64,000 bases of DNA from Novacetimonas cocois (GCF_003311635.1 NZ_QEXL01000001.1:92844-156843); one strand, 5' to 3'; positions 7,675 to 23,090 are shown, counted from the stretch's first letter. The notes: generated by a model not told the origin, from the sequence alone. A program made the numbers and translations.

Positions 7675-10600
7675 ATGAACGCGATTACGAAATCGTTCAC
7701 GGGACGCAAACGCATCCGCAAGAGCTTCGGGCGTATACCCGAAATCGCTCCGATGCCCAATCTGATCGACGTGCAGCGTGCCAGTTACGAGGCATTCCTG
7801 CAGATGAACGTGGCACCCGACAGCCGGACGCCGACCGGGCTGCAGGAAGTGTTCCGTTCCGTCTTTCCGATCAATGATTTTGCCGGACGTGGGCGACTCG
7901 AATTCGTCAGCTATGAACTCGAAGAGCCGAAATACGATGTTGAGGAATGCATCCAGCGCGGGCTGACCTTTGCCGCGCCGCTGAAGGTGATCCTGCGCCT
8001 GATCGTGTGGGACGTGGATGAGGATACGGGATCGCGCTCGATCCGCGATATCAAGGAACAGCCCGTCTATATGGGCGATATGCCGCTTATGACCGACAAC
8101 GGCACGTTCATCATCAACGGGACCGAGCGTGTCATCGTCAGTCAGATGCACCGTAGCCCCGGCGTGTTCTTCGACCATGACAAGGGCAAGACCCATTCGT
8201 CGGGCAAGTTCCTGTTCGCCGCGCGCGTCATTCCCTATCGCGGCTCATGGCTCGACTTCGAATTCGACAGCAAGGACCTGATCTACGTCCGCATCGACCG
8301 CAAGCGCAAGCTGCCGGTGACGACGCTGCTGTACGCCCTGGAGGGCGAGGAATCCCGCGCCGCGCGCGACGCCAAGGCGGCGGAAGGCGGCGATGTCGAG
8401 TCCATGGAAATCCAGGGGATGACCCCTGATGAAATCCTTGGCTACTTCTATGGTCAGGTCGAGTTCATCAAGAGCGAAAAGGGGTGGGCCCGCCGCTTCG
8501 ACCCCGAGGCATTCCGTGGGCAGAAGCTGCTGGAGCCGCTGGTGGATGCCGATACGGGCGAAATCGTCGCCCAGGTCGACACCAAGCTGACGGCCCGCAT
8601 GGTCCGCAAGATCGCCGAGACGACGAAGGATGTCCTGGTGGGGCCGGCCGGCCTGATCGGCCGTTTCGTCGCCTTCGACATGGTCAATCCCGAAACCGGC
8701 GAAATCTTTGCCGAGGCCGGCGACGAACTGACCGAGACCCGTCTGGAGGAGCTCGAGGCCCAGGGCGTCACCAAGCTGGTCACGCTGGCGATCGACGCGA
8801 CCAACGGTCCGTGGATCCGCAACACGCTGGCCATCGACAAGAACACGTCGCGTGACGAGGCGCTGACCGACATCTATCGCGTCATGCGTCCGGGTGAGCC
8901 GCCGACGCCGGAAACGGCCGAAGCGATGTTCTCCGGCCTGTTCTTTGATCCGGACCGTTACGATCTGTCCGCCGTTGGCCGCGTGAAGATGAACATGCGC
9001 CTTGGCGTGGACGTGCCCGACACGGTGCGCGTCCTGCGCAAGGAAGACATCCTGCGCACGGTCAAGATCATGTGCGAGCTGAAGGACGGCCGCGGCGCGA
9101 TCGACGATATCGACAACCTTGGTAACCGTCGTGTCCGCTCCGTCGGCGAACTGATGGAAAACCAGTATCGCGTCGGCCTGCTGCGCATGGAGCGCGCCAT
9201 CCGCGAACGCATGGGCTCGGTCGATATCGATACGGTCATGCCGCATGACCTCATCAACGCGAAGCCCGCGGCTGCGGCCGTGCGGGAGTTCTTTGGCTCC
9301 TCGCAGCTCAGCCAGTTCATGGACCAGACCAACCCGCTGTCGGAAGTCACGCACAAGCGTCGTCTTTCGGCGCTTGGCCCGGGCGGGCTGACGCGTGAGC
9401 GCGCGGGCTTCGAGGTCCGTGACGTCCATCCGACCCATTATGGCCGGATCTGCCCGATCGAGACGCCGGAAGGCCCGAACATCGGCCTGATCAACTCGCT
9501 TGCGACCTATGCGAAGGTCAACAAGTACGGCTTCATCGAAACGCCGTATCGCATGGTGGAAAATGGCGTCCTGCAGAGCGGGTGGAAATACCTCTCCGCG
9601 ATGGAGGAGGATAAGCTTGTCGTGGCGCAGGCCGACGCGAAGCAGGACGCGCAGGGCAACCTGACCGGCGAACTGGTGTCCGTGCGTCGTGGCGGCGATT
9701 TCCGCCAGGTCCTGCCGGACGAGGTGACGGCCTGTGACGTTTCGCCCAAGCAGCTGGTGTCGGTCGCCGCGGCGCTGATCCCGTTCCTGGAAAACGATGA
9801 CGCGAACCGCGCCTTGATGGGCTCGAACATGCAGCGTCAGGCGGTGCCGCTGGTGCGTTCCGACGCGCCGCTGGTCGGCACGGGAATGGAGGCCGCCGTT
9901 GCCCATGACTCGGGCGCGACCATCGTGGCGCGGCGTCGTGGCATCGTGGACCAGATCGACGGCGCGCGTATCGTGGTGCGTGCCACCGACGATGCAGGCG
10001 CGACGCAGGGTGTCGATATCTACCGCCTGCGCAAATACATGCGTTCGAACCAGTCCACCTGCATCAACCAGCGTCCGCTGGTCCGCGTGGGCGATCAGGT
10101 TTCGGCGGGCGAGATCATCGCCGACGGTCCTTCCACCGAACTTGGCGAACTGGCGCTGGGCCGTAACGTGCTGGTCGCGTTCATGCCGTGGAACGGGTAC
10201 AACTTCGAAGATTCGATCCTGATTTCCGAGCGTATTGCGCGTGACGACGTCTTCACCTCGATCCATATCGAGGAATTCGAGGTCATGGCCCGCGATACCA
10301 AGCTGGGTCAGGAAGAAATCACCCGCGACATTCCCAATGTCGGCGAAGAGGCGCTGCGCAACCTTGACGAGGCCGGCATCGTCTATGTCGGGGCCGAGGT
10401 GAACCCGGGCGACATCCTGATCGGCAAGGTGACGCCGAAGGGCGAAAGCCCGATGACGCCGGAAGAGAAGCTGCTGCGCGCCATCTTCGGTGAAAAGGCG
10501 TCCGATGTCCGCGACACCTCGCTGAAGCTGCCGCCGGGCACCAGCGGCACGATCGTTGACGTGCGCGTCTTCTCCCGCCGTGGCGTGGACAAGGACGAAC

Positions 10601-11847
10601 GCGCGATGGCGATCGAGCGCGCGGAAATCGAGCGTCTGGCAAAGGACCGCGATGACGAACGCGCCATCCAGGAACGTTCCTTCTACAACCGCCTGCGCGA
10701 ACATCTGATCGGGCAGACGGCGGGCGCGGGATTCAAGGGCATCCGTTCGGGTACCCTGATCACTGACGAGGTCCTGTCGGAACATCCGCGTGGCGCGTGG
10801 CGCAACATCACGGTGGCATCCGACGCGGTGATGGCGGAACTCGAAGTCCTGCGTCGCGAGTTCGATACGGCCGTGTCGCGCATCCAGGCGCGTTTCGACA
10901 ACAAGGTCGAAAAGCTGCAGCGCGGTGACGAACTGCCGCCGGGCGTGATGAAGATGGTCAAGGTCTTCGTCGCGGTGAAGCGCAAGCTGCAGCCGGGTGA
11001 CAAGATGGCCGGCCGTCACGGCAACAAGGGTGTCGTCTCCCGCGTCGTGCCGGTGGAGGACATGCCGTTCCTTGAGGACGGAACCCCGGTTGACCTGCTG
11101 CTCAATCCGCTGGGCGTGCCGTCGCGCATGAACGTGGGGCAGATCCTTGAAACCCATCTGGGCTGGGCCTGCGCCAATATCGGTCGCCAGATCGGGCAGC
11201 TTGTCGATACCTACCAGAAGACGGGCGAGAAGCGTCAGGAACTGCTGGATGAACTCCGCTCGGTCTATGGGGAGGAAGCCTTTGCCTCCACCATCGCCGA
11301 CATGACGGATGGCCAGCTGCTGGAACTGTCGAACAACCTGCGCAAGGGCGTGCCCATTGCGACGCCGGTGTTCGATGGCGCCTCCATCCCCGATATCGAG
11401 GCCATGCTGGAAAAGGCCGGCCTGGACAAGTCGGGGCAGTCGCAGCTGATCGACGGACGCACGGGCGAGCCGTTCGAGCGCAAGACGACGGTCGGCTACA
11501 TCTACATGCTGAAGCTGCATCACCTGGTCGATGACAAGATCCATGCCCGTTCGATCGGTCCTTACTCGCTGGTTACGCAGCAGCCGCTGGGTGGTAAGGC
11601 GCAGTTCGGCGGACAGCGCTTCGGCGAGATGGAAGTCTGGGCGCTCGAGGCCTACGGCGCGGCCTACACCCTGCAGGAAATGCTGACGGTGAAGTCCGAT
11701 GACGTGTCCGGACGCACCAAGGTGTATGAAGCCATCGTGCGTGAGCAGGATGATTTCGAGGCAGGCATCCCGGAAAGCTTCAACGTCCTCATCAAGGAAC
11801 TGAAGTCACTGGGCCTGAACGTGGACCTGGAACAGAGCGGCACCTGA
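7675..11847 (+). CDS. rpoB: DNA-directed RNA polymerase subunit beta
   Basis: The beta subunit (1390 residues) forms half of the catalytic cleft of RNA polymerase. The full family length and order are present: protrusion and lobes, the rifampicin-binding region around residues 540-567 ([16 protein letters not shown]), the R-H-G-N-K-G-V-V-S motif, and the C-terminal clamp with [11 protein letters not shown]. In the rifampicin region the usual resistance positions (Gln, Asp, His, Ser of cluster I) have the wild-type residues. The ATG at 7675 follows a weak GGAT/AGGCG ribosome-binding site. rpoC follows after 105 bp. Confidence 0.98.
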   Translation: MNAITKSFTGRKRIRKSFGRIPEIAPMPNLIDVQRASYEAFLQMNVAPDSRTPTGLQEVFRSVFPINDFAGRGRLEFVSYELEEPKYDVEECIQRGLTFAAPLKVILRLIVWDVDEDTGSRSIRDIKEQPVYMGDMPLMTDNGTFIINGTERVIVSQMHRSPGVFFDHDKGKTHSSGKFLFAARVIPYRGSWLDFEFDSKDLIYVRIDRKRKLPVTTLLYALEGEESRAARDAKAAEGGDVESMEIQGMTPDEILGYFYGQVEFIKSEKGWARRFDPEAFRGQKLLEPLVDADTGEIVAQVDTKLTARMVRKIAETTKDVLVGPAGLIGRFVAFDMVNPETGEIFAEAGDELTETRLEELEAQGVTKLVTLAIDATNGPWIRNTLAIDKNTSRDEALTDIYRVMRPGEPPTPETAEAMFSGLFFDPDRYDLSAVGRVKMNMRLGVDVPDTVRVLRKEDILRTVKIMCELKDGRGAIDDIDNLGNRRVRSVGELMENQYRVGLLRMERAIRERMGSVDIDTVMPHDLINAKPAAAAVREFFGSSQLSQFMDQTNPLSEVTHKRRLSALGPGGLTRERAGFEVRDVHPTHYGRICPIETPEGPNIGLINSLATYAKVNKYGFIETPYRMVENGVLQSGWKYLSAMEEDKLVVAQADAKQDAQGNLTGELVSVRRGGDFRQVLPDEVTACDVSPKQLVSVAAALIPFLENDDANRALMGSNMQRQAVPLVRSDAPLVGTGMEAAVAHDSGATIVARRRGIVDQIDGARIVVRATDDAGATQGVDIYRLRKYMRSNQSTCINQRPLVRVGDQVSAGEIIADGPSTELGELALGRNVLVAFMPWNGYNFEDSILISERIARDDVFTSIHIEEFEVMARDTKLGQEEITRDIPNVGEEALRNLDEAGIVYVGAEVNPGDILIGKVTPKGESPMTPEEKLLRAIFGEKASDVRDTSLKLPPGTSGTIVDVRVFSRRGVDKDERAMAIERAEIERLAKDRDDERAIQERSFYNRLREHLIGQTAGAGFKGIRSGTLITDEVLSEHPRGAWRNITVASDAVMAELEVLRREFDTAVSRIQARFDNKVEKLQRGDELPPGVMKMVKVFVAVKRKLQPGDKMAGRHGNKGVVSRVVPVEDMPFLEDGTPVDLLLNPLGVPSRMNVGQILETHLGWACANIGRQIGQLVDTYQKTGEKRQELLDELRSVYGEEAFASTIADMTDGQLLELSNNLRKGVPIATPVFDGASIPDIEAMLEKAGLDKSGQSQLIDGRTGEPFERKTTVGYIYMLKLHHLVDDKIHARSIGPYSLVTQQPLGGKAQFGGQRFGEMEVWALEAYGAAYTLQEMLTVKSDDVSGRTKVYEAIVREQDDFEAGIPESFNVLIKELKSLGLNVDLEQSGT

Positions 11848-11894
11848 TCGTTCCATGAGTCAGGTAACGACCCGTCCATACGTTTTATTTTCAG

Positions 11895-11927
11895 GGATGG
11901 GGGCAGATCGTCATTCTGCCCCCGTCC
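11895..11927 (+). promoter_or_regulatory. Strong hairpin between rpoB and rpoC
   Basis: A nine-base perfect stem, GGGGGCAGA (11899-11907) with TCTGCCCCC (11915-11923), extends outward by GGA/TCC around single mismatches. It lies about 25 nt before the rpoC start and has no U-run, so it is more likely an mRNA processing, stability or translation signal than a terminator. Confidence 0.5.
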
Positions 11928-11952
11928 TCTTCCCTCAGGGGGTTTGCGGCGC

Positions 11953-16146
<4,194 letters not shown>

Positions 16147-16152
16147 TACTGG

Positions 16153-16186
16153 CTGATGGATGGGGGCGAAGGTCTCCGTCCATCAG
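16153..16186 (+). terminator. Stem-loop after rpoC (possible terminator)
   Basis: CTGATGGA (16153-16160) pairs with TCCATCAG (16179-16186), starting 7 nt after the rpoC stop. The loop is 18 nt and there is no long T-run, so it may end transcription only partially or protect the 3' end of the rpoBC message. A fresh promoter for the next operon lies 160 bp downstream. Confidence 0.45.
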
Positions 16187-16343
16187 CTCTGTGCTGCACC
16201 GGGCGTCATCCATGAAGTGACTCCCGATTCGGGACTCGGCGCGTCAGGTGCCGAATCATCCCGTTTCACGATACTGACGGGGCATTTTCATGCCCCATGT
16301 GGAACGGTCATGTCATGCGCATGGCCGAATCCTCGGGGAAGGC
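16187..16343. promoter_or_regulatory. rpoC-rpsL spacer: GANTC cluster and hairpins
   Basis: No gene is supported here. Four GANTC methylation-type sites occur within 39 bp (16219, 16226, 16233, 16253), with a fifth at 16327 and a sixth further down at 16453. Some are arms of inverted repeats: GACTCGGC near 16233 can pair with GCCGAATC near 16250, and CCCGA with TCGGG. A second perfect stem is GGGGCAT (16279-16285) with ATGCCCC (16290-16296). The cluster sits upstream of the str promoter. Confidence 0.45.
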
Positions 16344-16372
16344 TTGACTTTGGGCCATTCTCTTCGTAGGTT
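16344..16372 (+). promoter_or_regulatory. Predicted sigma-70 promoter of the str operon (rpsL-rpsG-tuf)
   Basis: TTGACT (16344-16349) and TAGGTT (16367-16372) are separated by exactly 17 bp. The element lies 220 bp before rpsL, so the message would have a leader of roughly 210 nt (16380-16591) with no supported gene in it. This is the clearest promoter between rpoC and rpsL. Confidence 0.6.
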
Positions 16373-16591
16373 CCGCGCCCTCGGCTAGCCCTGTCTGAAT
16401 GACGTCGTTGGCCGTCGAATGCAGCATGCTCGCATGCGGTACCGCCTCCCGGGAATCGGGTGGCCCAGGCCGGATGCATATATGATGCCCGAACGAGTGA
16501 TCTTCATTCGTTGGGGTTTTGTTGTGAACGACAGTCGGCAACCAGACTTTGGGGTTGGCCGGCCGAAATTTGTAAGGATCGGGAAAGGCGT

Positions 16592-16963
16592 ATGCCGACC
16601 ATCAACCAGTTGATCGCGAAAGGCCGCGAGCCCGCAGCCAAACGCAACAAGGTACCTGCCCTGCAGGGATGTCCGCAGAAGCGTGGCGTTTGTACTCGTG
16701 TTTACACAACCACACCGAAGAAGCCGAACTCGGCTCTGCGTAAGGTTGCGAAGGTGCGCCTGACGAACGGTTATGAGGTTGTGAGCTATATTCCGGGTGA
16801 GGGCCACAACCTTCAGGAACATAGTGTCGTCCTGATCCGTGGCGGTCGCGTCAAGGATCTTCCTGGCGTGCGATATCACATTCTGCGCGGCGTGCTGGAT
16901 ACCCAGGGTATCGCCAAGCGTCGTCAGCGTCGCTCGCTCTATGGCGCGAAGCGTCCCAAGTAA
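16592..16963 (+). CDS. rpsL: 30S ribosomal protein S12
   Basis: S12 (123 residues) sits at the decoding centre and affects translational accuracy. The family core is complete: [12 protein letters not shown] places Lys at 43, the classical streptomycin-resistance position, and the second loop ([10 protein letters not shown]) also has the sensitive-type residues. I chose the ATG at 16592 (M-P-T-I-N-Q-L), which follows GGGAAAGG; in-frame upstream starts, back to 16460, would add 44 non-conserved residues. Confidence 0.98.
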   Translation: MPTINQLIAKGREPAAKRNKVPALQGCPQKRGVCTRVYTTTPKKPNSALRKVAKVRLTNGYEVVSYIPGEGHNLQEHSVVLIRGGRVKDLPGVRYHILRGVLDTQGIAKRRQRRSLYGAKRPK

Positions 16964-16977
16964 AAGGAATACCAGGC

Positions 16978-17454
16978 ATGAGTCGCCGTCATCGCGCTGT
17001 TAAGCGCGAGATTCTTCCCGATCCGAAATTTGGTGATGTCGTCATCACGCGTTTCATGAACGCCCTGATGTACGACGGCAAGAAGTCCACCGCCGAAGGG
17101 ATCGTCTATGGCGCCCTCGAGGTGCTGCGTCGTCGCGGTGGGGCTGCTGCCGATCCGGTGGTGCTGTTCCACGGCGCGCTGGATAACGTAAAGCCCGCCG
17201 TCGAGGTGCGTTCGCGCCGCGTGGGTGGTGCAACATACCAGGTTCCGGTCGAGGTTCGGGCCGAGCGTCGTCAGGCGCTTGCGATCCGCTGGCTGATCGA
17301 CGCCTCGCGCAAGCGCGGTGAGAACACGATGCAGGAACGTCTGTCCAACGAGCTGCTGGACGCGGTCAATAACCGTGGCGCGGCCGTCAAGAAGCGCGAA
17401 GACACGCATCGGATGGCTGAAGCCAACAAGGCGTTCAGTCATTACCGCTGGTAA
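16978..17454 (+). CDS. rpsG: 30S ribosomal protein S7
   Basis: S7 (158 residues) is a primary binder of the 3' major domain of 16S rRNA and lines the E site. The sequence begins M-S-R-R-H-R-A-V and has the helical core with [14 protein letters not shown]. It starts 14 bp after rpsL with an AAAGGA ribosome-binding site. In most bacteria fusA follows; here the next gene is tuf. In Escherichia coli S7 is the repressor of this operon; that is not checked here. Confidence 0.98.
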   Translation: MSRRHRAVKREILPDPKFGDVVITRFMNALMYDGKKSTAEGIVYGALEVLRRRGGAAADPVVLFHGALDNVKPAVEVRSRRVGGATYQVPVEVRAERRQALAIRWLIDASRKRGENTMQERLSNELLDAVNNRGAAVKKREDTHRMAEANKAFSHYRW

Positions 17455-17548
17455 AGGATTGCCGGTCGGTATATTCACCGGCTGGGCTTCCGACACGGAA
17501 CTTTACTAACCCGACTTTCGGCATGAGGCCGAAGTAACGGAGAAAACG
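17455..17548 (+). promoter_or_regulatory. rpsG-tuf spacer with two stem-loops
   Basis: This 94-bp spacer stands where fusA is normally found. It contains GCCGGT (17461-17466) with ACCGGC (17477-17482), and TTCGGC (17517-17522) with GCCGAA (17528-17533), the second ending 15 nt before the tuf start. I see no remnant of fusA coding sequence and no clear separate promoter. Confidence 0.4.
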
Positions 17549-18739
17549 ATGGCAAAGGCTAAATTTGAGCGGAATAAGCCGCACTGCAACATCGGCACGA
17601 TCGGTCACGTCGATCACGGCAAGACCTCGCTGACCGCTGCTATCACCAAGACGCTTGCCAAGGCTGGTGGTGCGGAGTTCAAGGCTTACGACATGATCGA
17701 CGCGGCGCCGGAAGAGCGCGCTCGTGGGATCACGATCTCCACCGCTCACGTTGAATACGAGACCGCGAAGCGTCACTACGCGCACGTTGACTGCCCCGGT
17801 CACGCCGACTACGTGAAGAACATGATCACGGGTGCGGCGCAGATGGACGGCGCGATCCTGGTCGTGTCGGCTGCCGATGGCCCGATGCCCCAGACGCGTG
17901 AGCACATCCTGCTTGCCCGTCAGGTTGGCGTTCCCGCGCTGGTCGTCTTCCTGAACAAGGTTGACCAGGTTGACGATCCGGAACTGCTGGAACTGGTGGA
18001 AATGGAAGTTCGCGAACTTCTGTCCGCTTACCAGTTCCCCGGCGACGATATCCCCATCATCAAGGGTTCGGCCCTGGTGACGCTGGAAGACGGTGATCCG
18101 GAACTCGGCGAAAAGCGCGTCCTGGACCTGATGAACGCTGTGGACGACTACATCCCGCAGCCGGAACGTCCGATCGACCGTCCGTTCCTGATGCCGATCG
18201 AAGACGTGTTCTCGATCTCCGGCCGCGGCACCGTCGTGACCGGCCGTGTCGAGCGTGGCGCGGTGAACGTGGGCGACGAAATCGAAATCGTTGGTCTGCG
18301 TCCGACGCAGAAGACCACGGTGACGGGCGTCGAAATGTTCCGCAAGCTGCTGGATCGCGGCGAAGCCGGCGACAACATCGGCGCGCTGCTGCGTGGCACG
18401 AAGCGTGAAGACGTCGAGCGTGGTCAGGTCCTGGCGAAGCCGGGTTCCATCACCCCGCACACGAAGTTCAAGGCGGAAGCCTACATCCTGACGAAGGAAG
18501 AGGGTGGCCGTCACACGCCGTTCTTCACCAACTATCGTCCGCAGTTCTATTTCCGCACGACCGACGTCACCGGCGTCGTTCACCTGCCGGAAGGCACGGA
18601 AATGGTCATGCCTGGCGATAACGTCGCCATGGATGTCGAACTGATTGCCCCGATCGCCATGGATGAAGGCCTGCGCTTCGCTATTCGCGAAGGTGGCCGC
18701 ACGGTCGGTGCTGGCGTGGTCGCTTCGATCACTGCGTGA
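17549..18739 (+). CDS. tuf: Elongation factor Tu
   Basis: EF-Tu (396 residues) delivers aminoacyl-tRNA to the ribosome in a GTP-dependent way. All GTPase motifs are present: the P-loop G-H-V-D-H-G-K-T at residues 19-26, the effector region R-G-I-T-I, D-C-P-G-H, and N-K-V-D; domains 2 and 3 follow at full length. The gene starts with ATG after a GGAGAAAACG ribosome-binding site. Codon use is strongly biased, as expected for one of the most abundant proteins. Whether this is the only tuf copy cannot be told from the window. Confidence 0.98.
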   Translation: MAKAKFERNKPHCNIGTIGHVDHGKTSLTAAITKTLAKAGGAEFKAYDMIDAAPEERARGITISTAHVEYETAKRHYAHVDCPGHADYVKNMITGAAQMDGAILVVSAADGPMPQTREHILLARQVGVPALVVFLNKVDQVDDPELLELVEMEVRELLSAYQFPGDDIPIIKGSALVTLEDGDPELGEKRVLDLMNAVDDYIPQPERPIDRPFLMPIEDVFSISGRGTVVTGRVERGAVNVGDEIEIVGLRPTQKTTVTGVEMFRKLLDRGEAGDNIGALLRGTKREDVERGQVLAKPGSITPHTKFKAEAYILTKEEGGRHTPFFTNYRPQFYFRTTDVTGVVHLPEGTEMVMPGDNVAMDVELIAPIAMDEGLRFAIREGGRTVGAGVVASITA

Positions 18740-18763
18740 TTGTAAGTAACTGAAGTGATGATG

Positions 18764-18789
18764 CCCCGGTCGGAGCGATCTGGCCGGGG
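18764..18789 (+). promoter_or_regulatory. Hairpin between tuf and rpsJ
   Basis: CCCCGG (18764-18769) pairs with CCGGGG (18784-18789), extended by weaker flanking pairs. It lies in the 107-bp spacer before the S10 operon, which in gammaproteobacteria carries an L4-responsive leader. There is no T-run and no obvious promoter, so readthrough from tuf is likely. Confidence 0.35.
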
Positions 18790-18846
18790 ATATCATTGGC
18801 GGATCGGGTTCCCCCGAACCAGTTAAAGTTGGACTGAAACAGAAAG

Positions 18847-19155
18847 ATGGACAACCAGAACATCCGCATTCGCCTGAAGGCGTACGATCATCGGGTGCTC
18901 GATAACAGCACAAAAGAGATCGTCAATACGGCGAAGCGTACGGGTGCGCGGGTTCGGGGTCCTATCCCGCTGCCGACGCATATCGAACGGTTCACTGTCA
19001 ACCGTTCTCCCCATGTGGACAAGAAAAGCCGCGAGCAGTTCGAAATTCGGACCCATCGCCGGCTGCTCGACATTGTCGAGCCGACCCCGCAGACCGTGGA
19101 CGCTCTCATGAAACTCGACCTCGCCGCTGGCGTGGATGTCGAGATTAAACTCTAA
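18847..19155 (+). CDS. rpsJ: 30S ribosomal protein S10 (NusE)
   Basis: S10 (102 residues) is a small-subunit protein that also acts in transcription antitermination with NusB. The sequence is textbook: [12 protein letters not shown] at the start, then [12 protein letters not shown] in the middle. It opens the S10 operon. rplC follows 10 bp later. Confidence 0.97.
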   Translation: MDNQNIRIRLKAYDHRVLDNSTKEIVNTAKRTGARVRGPIPLPTHIERFTVNRSPHVDKKSREQFEIRTHRRLLDIVEPTPQTVDALMKLDLAAGVDVEIKL

Positions 19156-19165
19156 GGTCCAGACG

Positions 19166-19849
19166 ATGCGCACCGGATTGATCGCAAAAAAGCTGGGAAT
19201 GACCCGGCTGTTCAAGGAAGACGGCACACATGTGCCGGTGACTGTCCTGCAGGTGGATGACCTGCAGGTGGTTGATGTCCGCACCAAGGAACGTGATGGC
19301 TATTCCGCCGTCCAGCTTGGATCGGGCAAGGCCAAGGTCAAGAATGTAACGAAGCCGTGCCGTGGCCATTTTGCCAAGGCGAAGGTGGAGCCGAAGAAGA
19401 AGCTGGCGGAATTCCGGGTGGCAGACGATGCCGTCCTGGAAGTTGGCGCCACGCTGTCTGCCGCCCACTTCGTCGTCGGGCAGAAAGTGGATGTGACCGG
19501 CACCAGCAAGGGTAAAGGTTTTGCCGGTGCGATGAAGCGCTGGAACTTTGCCGGTCTCGAAGCCTCGCATGGTGTCTCGATCAGTCACCGTTCGCACGGG
19601 TCGACGGGTAACCGTCAGGATCCGGGCAAGGTCTTCAAGAACAAGAAAATGGCCGGACATCTCGGTTCGGAACGCGTGACCACCCTGAATCTGGAAGTGG
19701 CCGCCGTGGACCCCGAGAAGAATCTGCTGATGATCTGCGGCTCGGTCCCGGGCGGCAAGAATGAGCTGATTCTGGTTCGTGATGCGATCAAGAAGCCCCG
19801 TCATGCCGAGGCGCCGTATCCGGCTGCCCTGACCCCGGTAGCGGGCTGA
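19166..19849 (+). CDS. rplC: 50S ribosomal protein L3
   Basis: L3 (227 residues) is an early assembly protein that reaches the peptidyl transferase centre. The characteristic [11 protein letters not shown] and S-H-R-S-H-G-S-T-G segments are present. The start at ATG 19166 gives [12 protein letters not shown]; an earlier in-frame start at 19136 would overlap rpsJ. Confidence 0.97.
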   Translation: MRTGLIAKKLGMTRLFKEDGTHVPVTVLQVDDLQVVDVRTKERDGYSAVQLGSGKAKVKNVTKPCRGHFAKAKVEPKKKLAEFRVADDAVLEVGATLSAAHFVVGQKVDVTGTSKGKGFAGAMKRWNFAGLEASHGVSISHRSHGSTGNRQDPGKVFKNKKMAGHLGSERVTTLNLEVAAVDPEKNLLMICGSVPGGKNELILVRDAIKKPRHAEAPYPAALTPVAG

Positions 19850-19861
19850 GGATAGAGGGCA

Positions 19862-20476
19862 ATGGATTACGAGATCAAAACCCTCGAGAATGGAAGCGCC
19901 GGTACGGCAACGCTTCCCGACGAGATTTTCAAGGTCGAGCCGCGCGCGGACATCATGGCGCGCGTCGTTCACTGGCAGCTGGCGAAGCGCCGCGCGGGCA
20001 CGCACAAGGTCAAGGGCATGGGGGAAATCTCCGGCACGACCAAGAAGCCCTACCGGCAGAAGGGCACCGGCAGTGCCCGTCAGGGTTCGCTGCGTTCGCC
20101 GCAGTACCGTACGGGTGGCGTGGTTCATGGTCCGGTCGTACGCGACCACGGATATGACCTGCCCAAGAAGGTGCGTCGCCTCGGTCTGATTTCCGCGCTG
20201 TCGCAAAAGGCGGCGGAAGGTAAGCTGGTGGTTCTCGATGCCGCCACGGCATCCGGCAAGTCGTCCGAGCTGGCGAAGAAGCTGAAGGTGCTTGGCTGGA
20301 AGTCGGCCCTGATCGTTGATGCGGCGGTTGAGGAAAACTTCGGTCGTGCGGCACGCAACCTGCCGAAGATCGACATCCTTCCGACGATCGGCGCGAATGT
20401 CTATGATATCCTCAATCACGAGGTGCTGGCCATCACGCGCGCCGGGCTTGAGGGTCTGAAGGAGCGTCTGGCATGA
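19862..20476 (+). CDS. rplD: 50S ribosomal protein L4
   Basis: L4 (204 residues) lines the exit tunnel and, in some bacteria, represses its own operon. The conserved tunnel loop [14 protein letters not shown] is seen around residues 60-75, followed by [12 protein letters not shown]. The macrolide-relevant loop has the wild-type pattern. The stop overlaps the rplW start by 4 bp. Confidence 0.97.
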   Translation: MDYEIKTLENGSAGTATLPDEIFKVEPRADIMARVVHWQLAKRRAGTHKVKGMGEISGTTKKPYRQKGTGSARQGSLRSPQYRTGGVVHGPVVRDHGYDLPKKVRRLGLISALSQKAAEGKLVVLDAATASGKSSELAKKLKVLGWKSALIVDAAVEENFGRAARNLPKIDILPTIGANVYDILNHEVLAITRAGLEGLKERLA

Positions 20477-20808
20477 CCAACATCCTCGCACTCCGCAAGA
20501 AGGCGGAACGTATGTCGCGTGAGGCGATGTACGATATCATTCGTGCGCCGCTGATCACGGAAAAGGCGACCGCCCTTTCCGAAAAGAATCAGGTGGCCTT
20601 CAAGGTCGCTTCGGGCGCGTCGAAGTTCGAGATCAAGGTCGCGGTGGAAACACTGTTTGGCGTCAAGGTTCTGGGTGTCAACACCCTGATCCAGAAGGGC
20701 AAGGCTAAGCGCTTCAAGGGACGTCCCGGCCAGCGGTCTGATGTGAAGAAGGCGTTTGTGCAGCTTGCCGATGGTCAGTCCATTGACCTGACCGCCAAGC
20801 TGTCCTGA
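20473..20808 (+). CDS. rplW: 50S ribosomal protein L23
   Basis: L23 (111 residues) is at the tunnel exit and docks trigger factor, SRP and the Sec machinery. The family core begins at [19 protein letters not shown] used the ATG at 20473 because it overlaps the rplD stop (ATGA) and has AAGGAG upstream; this adds 13 residues before the usual start. The ATG at 20512, also with a GGAA upstream, would give a 98-residue protein of more typical length. Both are possible. Confidence 0.93.
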   Translation: MTNILALRKKAERMSREAMYDIIRAPLITEKATALSEKNQVAFKVASGASKFEIKVAVETLFGVKVLGVNTLIQKGKAKRFKGRPGQRSDVKKAFVQLADGQSIDLTAKLS

Positions 20809-20824
20809 CGCGGGGTGACAAGAA

Positions 20825-21655
20825 ATGGCATTGAAGCACTTTAACCCGGTTACCCCCAGCCTGCGCGGGACGGTTCTGATCGACCGCAAGGAGCTGTGGA
20901 AGGGCAAGCCCGTCAAGGGGCTGACCGAGGGCAAGAACAAGAGCGGCGGTCGTAACAACCACGGCCGCACCACCTCGCGTTTCATCGGTGGCGGTCACAA
21001 GCAGTCCTACCGTTATGTCGACTTCAAGCGTCGCAAGTTCGACGTCGTCGGCACGGTGGAGCGTCTGGAATATGACCCCAACCGCACGGCTTTCATCGCG
21101 CTGGTGAAGTATGCGGACGGCGAACTGGCCTACATCATCGCGCCGCAGCGTCTGCAGGCTGGCGATCAGGTGGTTTCCGGTCTCCGCGCCGACATCAAGC
21201 CGGGCAACGCGATGCCGCTGTCCGCGGTGCCGGTCGGCACGATCATCCACAACATCGAGCTCAAGGCCGGTGCAGGTGGCAAGATCGCGCGTTCCGCCGG
21301 AACCTATGCGCAGCTGGTGGGCAAGGACATGGGCTATGCCCAGATCAAGCTGCAGTCCGGTGAGCTGCGTGTCGTGCGCGCCGAGTGCATGGCGACGATC
21401 GGTGCGGTGTCCAACCCGGACAACATGAACCAGCACATGGGCAAGGCAGGCCGCGCCCGCTGGCTGGGACGTCGTCCGCACAACCGTGGCGTCGTGATGA
21501 ACCCGGTCGACCATCCGCATGGTGGTGGTGAAGGCCGGACTTCGGGTGGACGTCATCCGGTCACGCCGTGGGGCAAGCCGACAAAGGGTTACAAGACCAG
21601 GGTCAACAAGCGTACGGACAGTCTGATTATCCGTCGCCGGAAGACCGGCAAGTAA
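20825..21655 (+). CDS. rplB: 50S ribosomal protein L2
   Basis: L2 (276 residues) is a core large-subunit protein needed for subunit association and peptidyl transferase activity. The conserved motif [14 protein letters not shown], containing the important histidine, is near residue 220-235. Length and N-terminus ([11 protein letters not shown]) are normal for alphaproteobacteria. Confidence 0.98.
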   Translation: MALKHFNPVTPSLRGTVLIDRKELWKGKPVKGLTEGKNKSGGRNNHGRTTSRFIGGGHKQSYRYVDFKRRKFDVVGTVERLEYDPNRTAFIALVKYADGELAYIIAPQRLQAGDQVVSGLRADIKPGNAMPLSAVPVGTIIHNIELKAGAGGKIARSAGTYAQLVGKDMGYAQIKLQSGELRVVRAECMATIGAVSNPDNMNQHMGKAGRARWLGRRPHNRGVVMNPVDHPHGGGEGRTSGGRHPVTPWGKPTKGYKTRVNKRTDSLIIRRRKTGK

Positions 21656-21667
21656 GGGGCATACAAG

Positions 21668-21946
21668 ATGGCACGTTCCGTCTGGAAGGGCCCGTTCGTG
21701 GACGGGTATCTACTGAACAAAGCCGATGCGTCGCGCGCGTCGGGCCGTAACGAGGTGATCAAGATCTGGTCGCGTCGCTCAACCATTCTGCCGCAGTTCG
21801 TGGGACTGACATTCGGCGTCTATAACGGGCACAAGTTCCTGCCCGTGCAGGTGACCGAAAACATGGTGGGGCACAAGTTCGGTGAATTTTCGCCGACCCG
21901 CACCTTCACGGGTCACTCCTCGGACAAGAAAGCGAAGCGGGGCTGA
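21668..21946 (+). CDS. rpsS: 30S ribosomal protein S19
   Basis: S19 (92 residues) lies in the head of the small subunit near the A site. The sequence reads [12 protein letters not shown] and ends with the conserved [11 protein letters not shown] segment and a basic tail. It fits between rplB (12 bp upstream) and rplV (2 bp downstream). Confidence 0.97.
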   Translation: MARSVWKGPFVDGYLLNKADASRASGRNEVIKIWSRRSTILPQFVGLTFGVYNGHKFLPVQVTENMVGHKFGEFSPTRTFTGHSSDKKAKRG

Positions 21947-21948
21947 TC

Positions 21949-22356
21949 ATGAGCAAGCCTAAGCATCCGCGTACGCTCGCGGAAACCGAAGCGCAGGCCA
22001 CCACGCGGAATATCCGCATCAGCCCGCGTAAACTGAACCTTGTTGCGGGTCTGATCCGCAACAAGCCTGCGGCACAGGCCATTGCGACGCTGACGTTCTC
22101 CAAGCGTCGCATTGCGCAGCAGGTCAAGAAGACGCTGGAAAGCGCCATTGCGAATGCCGAAAACAACCATCAGCTGGATGTCGACCAGCTGGTGGTGGCG
22201 CGCGCGGAAGTTGGCAAGTCGATCGTCATGCGTCGTTTCCATGCCCGCGGACGTGGTCGTTCGGCCCGTATCGAGAAGTTTTTCAGCCATCTGACGATCA
22301 TCGTTGCAGAGCGTCAGCCCGAGGCAGAAGCGGCAACCGGAAAGAAGGCGGCCTGA
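21949..22356 (+). CDS. rplV: 50S ribosomal protein L22
   Basis: L22 (135 residues) forms part of the exit tunnel wall. The family pattern is clear: [12 protein letters not shown] near the start and the tunnel hairpin [10 protein letters not shown] with its basic tip. A short Ala/Glu-rich C-terminal tail goes beyond the usual end. Confidence 0.97.
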   Translation: MSKPKHPRTLAETEAQATTRNIRISPRKLNLVAGLIRNKPAAQAIATLTFSKRRIAQQVKKTLESAIANAENNHQLDVDQLVVARAEVGKSIVMRRFHARGRGRSARIEKFFSHLTIIVAERQPEAEAATGKKAA

Positions 22357-22359
22357 TCC

Positions 22360-23037
22360 ATGGGACATAAAGTCAATCCTATCGGGCTGCGGCTCGGCAT
22401 CAACCGTACCTGGGACAGCCGCTGGTACGCCGACGCGGACTATGCGCGCCTGCTGCATGACGACCTGAAGCTGCGTTCCTACCTGCGTCGCAAGCTGTCG
22501 GGCGCCGGCGTGTCGCGTGTCGTGATCGAACGTCCGGCCAAGAAGCCGCGCGTGACGATCTATGCCGCGCGTCCGGGTGTCGTGATCGGCAAGAAGGGCC
22601 AGGACATCGATGCGCTGCGCAAGGATCTGACCCGTATGGCGAAGGCTGACGTTGCGCTGAACATCGTTGAAATCCGCAAGCCGGAAATCGACGCGACGCT
22701 GGTGGCCGACAACATCGCCCAGCAGCTGGAACGCCGCGTGGCCTTCCGTCGCGCCATGAAGCGCGCGGTGCAGTCCGCGATGCGTCTGGGCGCACAGGGG
22801 ATCCGGATCAACTGTTCCGGTCGTCTGGGCGGTGCTGAAATCGCGCGTGTCGAATGGTATCGCGAAGGCCGTGTGCCGCTGCACACGCTGCGTGCCGACA
22901 TTGATTACGGTGTGGCGACGGCAAAGACGACCTATGGCACCTGTGGTGTGAAGGTCTGGATCTTCAAGGGCGAGATTCTTGCCCATGATCCGTTGGCGCA
23001 GGATCGTCGCGCCGCCGAGCAGGCCCCGCAGCGCTGA
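22360..23037 (+). CDS. rpsC: 30S ribosomal protein S3
   Basis: S3 (225 residues) lies at the mRNA entry channel. It starts [13 protein letters not shown], contains the KH-domain G-x-x-G loop (I-G-K-K-G-Q-D-I), and the C-terminal domain with [15 protein letters not shown]. The gene begins 3 bp after rplV, consistent with translational coupling. Confidence 0.97.
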   Translation: MGHKVNPIGLRLGINRTWDSRWYADADYARLLHDDLKLRSYLRRKLSGAGVSRVVIERPAKKPRVTIYAARPGVVIGKKGQDIDALRKDLTRMAKADVALNIVEIRKPEIDATLVADNIAQQLERRVAFRRAMKRAVQSAMRLGAQGIRINCSGRLGGAEIARVEWYREGRVPLHTLRADIDYGVATAKTTYGTCGVKVWIFKGEILAHDPLAQDRRAAEQAPQR

Positions 23038-23090
23038 TCTGCGGGGAATAGGGAACAGAGTGCGCCAGGCGGCGCTGAGGATTTGAAAAA

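Noticed and set aside
8245-11544. Minus-strand open frame of 1099 codons opposite rpoB
   Set aside because: It mirrors a certain rpoB gene in a GC-rich genome, where antisense frames lack stops by codon bias. The protein is rich in Arg, His, Asp and Gln with no domain signs.
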